A stretch of DNA of 6,306 bases, from contig JAMFST010000788.1 of NCBI GenBank assembly GCA_026225435.1, forward strand, positions 1-6,306, in the 5' to 3' direction. A program made the translations under genes and the position numbers. The notes beneath the pieces are model-generated. The model ran no database searches and had not been told where the DNA came from. It worked only from the letters and a program-made list of their open reading frames with translations. Positions within the stretch are counted from its first letter, which is position 1; each line of letters starts with the position of its first letter. Below, one piece after another: positions 1-5,252 of the stretch. Source of the DNA: Labilithrix luteola. GTDB lineage: Bacteria > Myxococcota_A > Polyangia > Polyangiales > Polyangiaceae.

Positions 1-2397
1 CTTTTCGTAGACCTCGGCCGGCAGGACTTCATCGCCGGACACGCCGAGGAGGAAGAGGCCGAGCCCGTCGTTCCCTTCCGGCAGCGCCCCCTGGTAGGTC
101 GGCCGGGTGACGCCCTTCTTGGCGTAGATGGCCTCGATGGCGCGATCGACCTCGGCGACCTTCGCCTCGCCCTGCCCCTTGATCCACTTCTCGCACTGCT
201 GGTCGATGGCGGCGTTGAGGAAGAAGCCGAGCAGCATCGGCGCCGGGCCGTTGATGGTCATCGACACCGAGGTGGTCGGGTCGGCGAGGTCGAAGCCGGA
301 GTAGAGCTTCTTCGCGTCGTCCACGCTGGCGATGGAGACGCCGGAGTTTCCTACCTTTCCATAAATGTCCGGCCGGTGATCGGGGTCCTCGCCGTAGAGC
401 GTCACCGAGTCGAAGGCGGTCGAGAGGCGCTTGGCCGGCAGGCCGCGCGAGACGTAGTGGAAGCGCTTGTTGGTGCGCTCCGCTCCGCCTTCGCCGGCGA
501 ACATTCGCGCCGGATCTTCGTTGTCGCGCTTGAGCGGGAAGACGCCGGCGGTGAAGGGGAACTGCCCTGGCGGGCTCTCGCGCAACAGCCAGGTCAGAAG
601 GTCGCCCCAGTCCTCGTACTTGGGCAGCGAGATCTTCGGCACGTGCAGGTGCGAGAGCGTCTCGGTCGTCAGATCGAGCTCGATGACCTTGTCGCGCACC
701 TGGAACTGGTACTTCGCCGCGGCGTAGCGCTTCTTCGTCGCCGGCCACTCGGCCAGGAGCGTGCTGCACTCGGGCGCGAGGCGCTTCTCCAGATCCTCGT
801 ACAGGGCGACCAGCTCGCCGAGGTACGCCGGCTCCCCTTCCACCTTCTGCGTCACCTGCACCACGTCGGCGGGCGACTGCGGCTCGACGATCTCCAGCTT
901 GGTCTTGCCCACGTTGGCGCGCAGCGCCTCGATGGTGCCGTGCAGCTGGTACATGCGGCGCGCGATGTGCGCCTGCTGCTTGACGAACAGATCGTAGCGC
1001 TCGCAGGTCTCGACGATCTCCGCCAGGTAGCGGGTCTTGTCCGGCGGGATGATCCAGCGCTTCTCGCTCATCCCCGGGGTGATCTCGATGTGCGAGTCGA
1101 GCGGCGCGCCGGTGCGGGTCTTCACGACGCTGAGCACCTTCTCGTAGAGGCGGCTCATGCCCGGATCGTTGAACTGCGAGGCGATGGTGCCGTAGACCGG
1201 CAGCTCCTCGTCCGTCTGGGTGAAGGCGGTGTGGTTGCGGCGCCACTGCTTCTTCACGTCGCGCAGGGCGTCGAGCGAGCCGCGCTTGTCGAACTTGTTG
1301 ATGGCGATGACGTCGGCAAAATCGAGCATGTCGATCTTCTCGAGCTGCGTCGCCGCGCCGTACTCCGCCGTCATCAGGTACAACGACACGTCGGCGTGCT
1401 CGGTGATCTCGGTGTCCGACTGGCCGATGCCGGAGGTCTCGACGATGATCAGATCGAAGCCGGCCGCGCGGCAGATCTCGATCGACTCGCGCACCTGCCG
1501 CGACAGCGCGAGGTTCGCCTGGCGGGTCGCCAGCGAGCGCATGTACACGCGGCTGTCGTCGATGGAGTTCATGCGGATGCGGTCGCCGAGGAGCGCACCG
1601 CCCGACTTGCGCTTCGACGGGTCGACCGAGAGCACGGCGATGCTCTTCCCCTCGAAGTCGACCAGGAAGCGGCGCACCAGCTCGTCGACCAGGCTCGACT
1701 TGCCCGCGCCACCGGTGCCGGTGATTCCGAGCACGGGGATGCGCGGCGCCTTGTCCGAGCGGGCAGCGAGCGCCTTGAGCAGCTCGTCGGCGCTGTCCGG
1801 GTAGTTCTCGGCGATGGTGATGAGCGCGCCGATGGTCGCCGGATCCTTGGTCGACAGCTGCGGCAGGAGCGAGGCGAAGTCGGGGCTGCGCTTCTCGAAG
1901 TCACACTGGCGGAGCAGATCGTCGATCATCCCCTGCAGCCCCATCGCCCGGCCGTCGTCCGGCGAGTAGATGCGGGTGACGCCGTACTTGTGCAGCTCCT
2001 CGATCTCCGACTGGAGGATGGTGCCGCCTCCCCCGCCGAAGACCTTGATGTCGGCCTTCGCCTCGCGAAGAAGGTCGATCATGTACTTGAAGTACTCGAC
2101 GTGACCGCCCTGGTAGCTGGTCACGGCGATGCCCTGCACGTCCTCCTGGATGGCGCAGTGGACGATCTCCGCGACCGAGCGGTTGTGCCCGAGGTGAATC
2201 ACCTCCGCGCCCGAAGCCTGCATGATGCGGCGCATGACGTTGATCGCCGCGTCGTGCCCGTCGAAGAGCGACGCAGCGGTGACGATGCGCACGTGGTGCT
2301 GAGGCTTGTACGGAGACGCCGCGTGTGCGTGCTGCGCATGCCCGTTGGTGTGGGGCGCCGAGCTCTGGGACTTGGTGATCGTCGAGGGGGTCTGCAC
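1..2397 (-). CDS. icmF: Fused isobutyryl-CoA mutase IcmF (partial, C-terminus outside window)
   Basis: Adenosylcobalamin-dependent acyl-CoA mutase that interconverts isobutyryl-CoA and n-butyryl-CoA; known IcmFs can also act on isovaleryl/pivalyl-CoA. It carries its own G-protein chaperone domain. From the GTG at 2397, 799 codons are present without a stop. In order: a Gln/His/Ala/Ser-rich leader (1-35); a B12-binding domain with DGHD at 46-49 (H48 the likely cobalt ligand), TSYQGGH at 93-99 and a glycine run at 121-125; a MeaB/ArgK-like GTPase with P-loop GTGGAGKSS (227-235), [15 protein letters not shown] (from 259) and NKFD (367-370); a linker; then the start of the mutase barrel with FPFTAGVF (613-620), YGKVGNSG (679-686) and SMTINGPAP (from 712). 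Phe620 in AGVF matches the IcmF pattern rather than the Tyr of methylmalonyl-CoA mutase. Family members are about 1,090 residues, so roughly 290 are missing. The start is uncertain: there is no in-frame ATG before residue 55 and no clear Shine-Dalgarno. The regulator gene lies 77 bp upstream on the same strand. Confidence 0.95.
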   Translation of the reverse strand, partial: MQTPSTITKSQSSAPHTNGHAQHAHAASPYKPQHHVRIVTAASLFDGHDAAINVMRRIMQASGAEVIHLGHNRSVAEIVHCAIQEDVQGIAVTSYQGGHVEYFKYMIDLLREAKADIKVFGGGGGTILQSEIEELHKYGVTRIYSPDDGRAMGLQGMIDDLLRQCDFEKRSPDFASLLPQLSTKDPATIGALITIAENYPDSADELLKALAARSDKAPRIPVLGITGTGGAGKSSLVDELVRRFLVDFEGKSIAVLSVDPSKRKSGGALLGDRIRMNSIDDSRVYMRSLATRQANLALSRQVRESIEICRAAGFDLIIVETSGIGQSDTEITEHADVSLYLMTAEYGAATQLEKIDMLDFADVIAINKFDKRGSLDALRDVKKQWRRNHTAFTQTDEELPVYGTIASQFNDPGMSRLYEKVLSVVKTRTGAPLDSHIEITPGMSEKRWIIPPDKTRYLAEIVETCERYDLFVKQQAHIARRMYQLHGTIEALRANVGKTKLEIVEPQSPADVVQVTQKVEGEPAYLGELVALYEDLEKRLAPECSTLLAEWPATKKRYAAAKYQFQVRDKVIELDLTTETLSHLHVPKISLPKYEDWGDLLTWLLRESPPGQFPFTAGVFPLKRDNEDPARMFAGEGGAERTNKRFHYVSRGLPAKRLSTAFDSVTLYGEDPDHRPDIYGKVGNSGVSIASVDDAKKLYSGFDLADPTTSVSMTINGPAPMLLGFFLNAAIDQQCEKWIKGQGEAKVAEVDRAIEAIYAKKGVTRPTYQGALPEGNDGLGLFLLGVSGDEVLPAEVYEK

Positions 2398-2474
2398 GAC
2401 GTCGACGCTAGCAAAAACGCCGCTGTTCCGCCCGCAGGATGCAGCCCCCAAGTAAGCTCGTGCGTGGAAGAATC

Positions 2475-3419
2475 TCAGTGGTCGAGAGCGCGCAATTTCT
2501 TCGCGAAGCCATCGAGCAGGAGAGCGAGGCCGAGCTCGAACGTCTCGTCGAGATCCGGATCGTAGTCGTCGCTCCCGTCCCGCGCGTCGAGGGCCGCCAT
2601 CGTGCGCGCGAACGCGGGAAAGGCGCCGCTCGCGGCGAGGCTGGTGAACCCAGGCATGCGTGACTCCATGAACTGCGCCTCGTCGACCCCGGTGTCGTCG
2701 ACGGCGCGCACCTCTGCTTCGAGGTTCGTCGCCAGCCCCTGGAGGAAGGCGAAGATGAGCACGTGCATGTTCATCCGCGTGCGGGCGTCGGCCCCGGCGG
2801 CTTCGAAGCCGGCGAGCATCCAGTCGGCGTGGAGGATCGCGTTGCGCGTCGGCTCCGGACGCGTGAGCGTGACCACCCGCGCGATCCACGGGTGACGACG
2901 GAGGAGCTGCCACTCGAGCCGCGCGCCGATCTCCACCTGCGCGCGCCACTGCTCCGGCGGCAGGCGCGCAGGGTGGTGCCACTCGCCCATGGCGGCGTCG
3001 ACCATGCGGCGCACCAGGTCCTCCTTGTTGCTCACGTGGCGGTAGAGCGACATCACCGGCACGTTCATCTTCGCCGACAGTCCGCGTAGCGACACCGCGT
3101 CGAGCCCCTCGCGATCGGCGATGGCGAGCGCCGCGGCGACGATGCGCGCCACGTTCAGCTCCTCGGCGGGTGCCGCAGCGGCGCTGGCGAGTGTGCTCGC
3201 CGGCGAAGGGCGCGCGACCACGTTGCCGACCCGCGGGATCGCCTCGACGAGCCCCTCGCGCGCGAGCAGCTGGAGCACCTTGCTCGCCGTGGCCAGCGCG
3301 ACGCCGGACTCCTCGGCCAGACGGCGGGTCGAGGGGAGACGATCGCCCGGCGCCAGCGTGGAGATGCGCTGGCGCAGCTCGGCGGCGATGCGGAGATAGG
3401 GGGACCGCGGAGTAGGCAT
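2475..3419 (-). CDS. GntR-TetR hybrid transcriptional regulator (TetR_C type ligand domain)
   Basis: Transcription factor of 314 residues with two DNA-binding modules. Residues 7-70 form a GntR winged helix: [13 protein letters not shown] (28-40), the recognition region [17 protein letters not shown] (43-59) and the wing IPRVGNVV. After an Ala/Pro-rich linker (70-87) comes a full TetR-type N-terminal HTH (about 89-136) ending in [12 protein letters not shown] (124-135). The remainder is a helical ligand-binding/dimerisation region resembling the tetracycline-repressor C-terminal family ([33 protein letters not shown]). Start ATG 3419 follows AGGA with 4-nt spacing. It is divergent from the FAD monooxygenase with 103 bp between them, the classic layout of a repressor controlling itself and its neighbour, and it lies 77 bp upstream of icmF on the same strand. 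The ligand cannot be read from sequence. GntR-TetR fusions are known, mainly in GC-rich bacteria. Family assignment is strong; target assignment is inference. Confidence 0.93.
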   Translation of the reverse strand: MPTPRSPYLRIAAELRQRISTLAPGDRLPSTRRLAEESGVALATASKVLQLLAREGLVEAIPRVGNVVARPSPASTLASAAAAPAEELNVARIVAAALAIADREGLDAVSLRGLSAKMNVPVMSLYRHVSNKEDLVRRMVDAAMGEWHHPARLPPEQWRAQVEIGARLEWQLLRRHPWIARVVTLTRPEPTRNAILHADWMLAGFEAAGADARTRMNMHVLIFAFLQGLATNLEAEVRAVDDTGVDEAQFMESRMPGFTSLAASGAFPAFARTMAALDARDGSDDYDPDLDETFELGLALLLDGFAKKLRALDH

Positions 3420-3522
3420 CTTGTCCTAGTACAGGTGATAAATTCGTCCTGTGTACTATGTCACATTACGTTTATTATAAAGTCATATTGCGCACGACCG
3501 GCGCCTTGCGTACGACGTACGC
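3420..3522. promoter_or_regulatory. Divergent promoter region between regulator and monooxygenase
   Basis: This 103-bp spacer is strikingly AT-rich at 3462-3490 compared with the GC-rich genes on both sides, as expected for promoters. For the plus strand, TATTAT/TATAAA at 3473-3481 is the best -10 candidate; its -35 (TGTACT near 3452) is weak. For the minus strand, GTGACA (about 3464-3459) followed after 16 bp by TTTATC is a weak sigma-70-like pair. Four GTAC tetramers occur here (3429, 3453, 3510, 3517), in the repeats listed separately. Regulation by the adjacent regulator is inferred from layout. Confidence 0.6.
3423..3456. promoter_or_regulatory. Paired GTCCT..GTAC repeats, candidate operator for the regulator
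   Basis: GTCCTAGTAC (3423-3432) recurs as GTCCTGTGTAC (3446-3456), with starts 23 bp apart, about two helical turns. The same sequence also reads as an imperfect inverted repeat, TAGTAC (3427-3432) against GTACTA (3453-3458). The first copy overlaps the regulator's ribosome-binding site and the pair lies just upstream of its start codon, a suitable place for autoregulation. Function is inferred from position and symmetry. Confidence 0.4.
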
Positions 3523-3523
3523 A
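3507..3523. promoter_or_regulatory. 17-bp perfect palindrome at the monooxygenase start, candidate operator
   Basis: TGCGTACG-A-CGTACGCA is perfectly symmetric about A3515, with 8-bp arms. Its last base is the A of the monooxygenase ATG. Length and odd-centred symmetry match typical TetR-family operators (15-19 bp), and the neighbouring divergent gene encodes a protein with a TetR HTH. Binding here would lie downstream of the probable -10 at 3473-3481 and could block the transcript. In RNA the arms could also form a small hairpin next to the start codon. Confidence 0.5.
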
Positions 3524-4998
3524 TGCCCGTGCCCCAATCTACCCCACGCCCCATCCACCACGTCCTCATCGCCGGAGCCGGCATCGGCGGGCCCGCTCTG
3601 GCGCTGGCGCTGCGGCGCCTCGGCATGCGGGTGGTGGTCGTCGAGCGGGCCCCTGCCCTGCGCGAAGGCGGTCAGGCGGTGGACTTCCGCGGCGCCTCCC
3701 ATCTCGCGGTCCTCGAGCGCCTCGGCGTCCTCGACGCGATCAAGGCGCGCCGAACGCCACCGGGCGACCTGCTCCTCCTCGGTCGCGACGGCACGAGCCA
3801 CGTGCGGCTTCCCCCCAGCTTCACCGGTGGCGACGTGGAGATCTTCCGCGGGGACTTGAGCCGCGTCCTGTACGACGCCAGCAGCGCCGACACCGAGTAC
3901 CGCTTCGGTGACGAGATCACCGCGCTCGCCGAGAACGACGACGGCGTCACCGTGAGCTTCGCGCGCGCGGCCACCGGGCGCTTCGACCTGGTCGTCGGCG
4001 CCGACGGGCTCCACTCGGGCGTGCGGGCGCTCGCCTTCGGGGACGAGGAGCTCTTCCTGCGTCCCCTCGGCTTCCAGGTCGCCGGCTTCACCGTGCCCAA
4101 CTTCCTCGGGCTCGCGCGAGGCATGCACGTCTTCAGCGCGCCCGGGCGCGGCGCGGCGCTCTCCGCCGGTCGCTATCCCGACGAGCTGCGGGCGCTGCTC
4201 GTCTTCCGCTCCCCTCGGCTGCCGAGCGGCACCACCCGCGAATCTGTCCAGATGGACATCCTGCCGCGGATATTCGCCGGCGTCGGCTGGCATACGCCGC
4301 GGATCCTGAAGGAGCTCGAGACCGCGAGCGATCTGTACGTCGACGCGCTCTCGCTCGTCGAAGCTCCGCGCTACTCCCGCGGCAGGATCGCCTTGCTCGG
4401 CGACGCCGGGTACGGCGGCACGATGGGCGGCAACGGCACCGGTCTCGCGGTGCTCGGCGCCTATGTCCTGGCAGGCGAGCTCGGGCGCGCTCGTGACGCC
4501 GGACAGAGTCATCAGGTCGCGCTGGAGGCGTACGAGACGAGGATGCGCCCCCACGCGCGCACGTGTCAGGCCGGCGCGCGCGCCACGCCGGCGGCTTCTT
4601 CGCGCCGCGGACCGCTCTCGAGCTGGCCCTGCGTGATCGGATGTACGGCGTCCTCGGCTCGCGCCTGTTCCGCGGTCTGCTCGAGCGACTGGCCACGAGC
4701 GCGGCGCGGTCGATCGACCTCCCCGCGTATCCAGCCTTCGCCACGTCATGACGTGACGCCGCGCTGCGCTGACGCACCCAGGCGCGAACGTGCGGAGCTG
4801 TATACGAGCGTGCGCCGCGACGACCTCTACGCAAGCGGAGTGAAGCCGATAGGTGGTCAGGACTGTGTCAACCAGGCATCACGGCCATCTTGCACCCTTG
4901 AAAGGTCATCCAAGAAGCGTCGCGAAATAGTGGGCCAAGCGCGCGAAACGAGAGAGGTTCGCAGGCGAGTCTGTACAGGCGAGCGCGGCGCGGCCTGA
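3523..4998 (+). CDS. FAD-dependent monooxygenase (PF01494/TetX-like), C-terminus frameshifted
   Basis: Class A flavin hydroxylase fold, expected to use NAD(P)H and O2 to hydroxylate an aromatic or polyketide-like substrate. Visible motifs: dinucleotide-binding GAGIGG (18-23) with the ribose-binding Glu41 of VVVVER; GADGLHSGVR (159-168), the DG motif; and ALLGDAGYGG...GNGTGLAVLGAYVLAGEL (from 290) with Asp294, the second FAD motif. After about residue 353 the frame loses all family resemblance and reads Arg/Ser/Pro-rich sequence to a TGA at 4996-4998 (491 aa in total). The true C-terminus, with FFAPRTALEL and LFRGLLERLAT, continues in a different frame to 4751. Removing one GC unit from the run at 4574-4583 restores a 408-residue protein, the usual family size. 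ATG 3523 is the first start after an in-frame stop at 3478 but lacks a clear Shine-Dalgarno. The substrate is unknown; the TetR-type neighbour is compatible with, but does not prove, antibiotic or aromatic-compound modification. Confidence 0.85.
   Translation: MPVPQSTPRPIHHVLIAGAGIGGPALALALRRLGMRVVVVERAPALREGGQAVDFRGASHLAVLERLGVLDAIKARRTPPGDLLLLGRDGTSHVRLPPSFTGGDVEIFRGDLSRVLYDASSADTEYRFGDEITALAENDDGVTVSFARAATGRFDLVVGADGLHSGVRALAFGDEELFLRPLGFQVAGFTVPNFLGLARGMHVFSAPGRGAALSAGRYPDELRALLVFRSPRLPSGTTRESVQMDILPRIFAGVGWHTPRILKELETASDLYVDALSLVEAPRYSRGRIALLGDAGYGGTMGGNGTGLAVLGAYVLAGELGRARDAGQSHQVALEAYETRMRPHARTCQAGARATPAASSRRGPLSSWPCVIGCTASSARACSAVCSSDWPRARRGRSTSPRIQPSPRHDVTPRCADAPRRERAELYTSVRRDDLYASGVKPIGGQDCVNQASRPSCTLERSSKKRREIVGQARETREVRRRVCTGERGAA
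4563..4751 (+). pseudogene. Detached C-terminal segment of the FAD monooxygenase
   Basis: This frame carries the missing end of the monooxygenase: HAGGFFAPRTALELA, LRDRMYGVLGS, LFRGLLERLAT and a final DLPAYP, ending in TGA at 4749-4751. These are the C-terminal helices that normally follow the YETRMRPH segment still present in the upstream frame (about residues 337-345). It could begin at GTG 4563, but no ribosome-binding site is visible, so separate expression is unlikely. It is either part of a broken gene or the result of a 2-base sequence error. Confidence 0.8.
4574..4583 (+). repeat. (GC)5 dinucleotide run at the frameshift point
   Basis: Five GC units, GCGCGCGCGC. With four units the monooxygenase reads QAGARHAGGFFAPRT and continues in frame to 4751; with five it does not. 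The run coincides exactly with the point where family similarity changes frame, so gain of one unit by slippage, or a sequencing error in it, explains the frameshift. Confidence 0.75.
4752..4995. other. Stretch without a convincing gene
   Basis: Between the monooxygenase's natural stop (4751) and the sigma-54-like element I see no RNA gene, terminator hairpin with a T-run, or conserved protein. The plus frame that crosses it to 4998 is only the run-on of the frameshifted monooxygenase. Base composition is more mixed than in the genes, as in intergenic DNA. TTGAAA at 4898-4903 has no acceptable -10 partner. The only structure noted is the CAGGCGAG direct repeat at 4962-4983. Confidence 0.5.
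4962..4983. repeat. Short direct repeat CAGGCGAG, two copies
   Basis: CAGGCGAG occurs at 4962-4969 and 4976-4983, 14 bp start to start, with the palindrome CTGTACAG (4971-4978) spanning the junction. It ends 17 bp upstream of the -24-like element. Activator binding is possible, but the spacing is closer than usual for sigma-54 enhancer sites, so this is weak. Confidence 0.25.
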
Positions 4999-5000
4999 CC

Positions 5001-5015
5001 GGCACGCACCTTGCT
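5001..5015 (+). promoter_or_regulatory. Sigma-54 (RpoN) -24/-12 type promoter
   Basis: GGCACG-CACC-TTGCT matches the sigma-54 consensus TGGCACG-N4-TTGC(A/T) at every position except the leading T (C here). The invariant GG and GC dinucleotides are separated by exactly 10 bp. Transcription would begin near 5026, about 20 nt before ATG 5047, leaving room for the GAAAGG ribosome-binding site (5032-5037). If real, expression of the small protein and AAA ATPase needs an enhancer-binding activator. In GC-rich DNA such a match can arise by chance; the correct placement is what supports it. Confidence 0.55.
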
Positions 5016-5046
5016 CTGACCTCCTGCTTCCGAAAGGCCCCACCCC

Positions 5047-5223
5047 ATGCAGACGACCTCCAGCACCAGCGCGCGCAAGTCCCAGGACAAGACCCCGATG
5101 ACCCCGGAGCGTCTCGAGCGCGCCCTCGATCACCGCGAGGTCCAGGACGCCGCCTTCGCGTCGGCCGCCGCCGAGAGCGGCATCGACATGCACGGTTACG
5201 ACGAGCTTCCCTTTACCGACTGA
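5047..5223 (+). CDS. Small acidic-tailed protein of unknown function (58 aa)
   Basis: I do not recognise a family. The protein has a Ser/Thr-rich start (TTSSTSARKSQDK), a likely helix around PERLERALDHREVQDAAFASAAAES (20-44) and an acidic tail GIDMHGYDELPFTD (45-58). All basic residues lie in the first 30 positions; the last 26 carry six acidic and no Lys/Arg. No signal peptide or membrane segment is visible. Third codon positions are almost all G or C, supporting real coding. GAAAGG (5032-5037) sits 9 nt before ATG 5047, and a sigma-54-like element lies just upstream. The AAA ATPase starts 18 nt after its stop in the same frame, so the two are probably co-transcribed; the protein could be a partner or adaptor of the ATPase, or a leader controlling its translation. 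It might also be the N-terminus of the ATPase cut off by a nonsense change. Confidence 0.6.
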   Translation: MQTTSSTSARKSQDKTPMTPERLERALDHREVQDAAFASAAAESGIDMHGYDELPFTD

Positions 5224-5234
5224 ACCGCCGAAAT

Positions 5235-5252
5235 TGGAGGGATGCCCCTCCA
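5235..5252 (+). promoter_or_regulatory. Hairpin enclosing the ATPase ribosome-binding site and start codon
   Basis: TGGAGGG (5235-5241) pairs perfectly with CCCTCCA (5246-5252) around the loop ATGC, which contains the ATG at 5242. The GGAGG Shine-Dalgarno is thus in the stem and only 1 nt from the start codon. The upstream small ORF stops 11 nt before the stem, close enough for a terminating ribosome to open it, so translational coupling is a reasonable reading. It is inferred from base pairing only. Confidence 0.45.

Noticed and set aside
29..1246. 405-codon minus-strand frame overlapping icmF in another phase
   Set aside because: It is an Arg/Ala/Gly-rich out-of-frame reading of icmF; the family motifs are all in the other phase.
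2398..2474. Terminator or separate promoter between the regulator and icmF
   Set aside because: I saw no stable stem with a following T-run and no convincing -35/-10 pair on the minus strand; the short T-run near 2415-2419 has no good stem before it.
376..2565. Very long open frame on the plus strand (729 codons) opposite icmF and the end of the regulator gene
   Set aside because: It is antisense to icmF, whose motifs ([21 protein letters not shown]) are unmistakable on the minus strand. Its translation is Arg/Leu/Val/Asp-rich with no domain, as expected for the complement of a GC3-rich gene.
3475..4749. 424-codon minus-strand frame opposite the monooxygenase
   Set aside because: No recognisable domain, and complementary to a strand with clear FAD-binding motifs; an antisense shadow.
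4898..4930. Possible sigma-70 promoter (TTGAAA) for the small-protein gene
   Set aside because: No acceptable -10 hexamer lies 16-18 bp downstream; the nearest A/T-rich stretch is too far away.
4590..4998. C-terminal extension of the monooxygenase as a novel domain
   Set aside because: The Arg/Ser/Pro-rich composition and the exact continuation of the known C-terminus in another frame show it is run-on after a frameshift.
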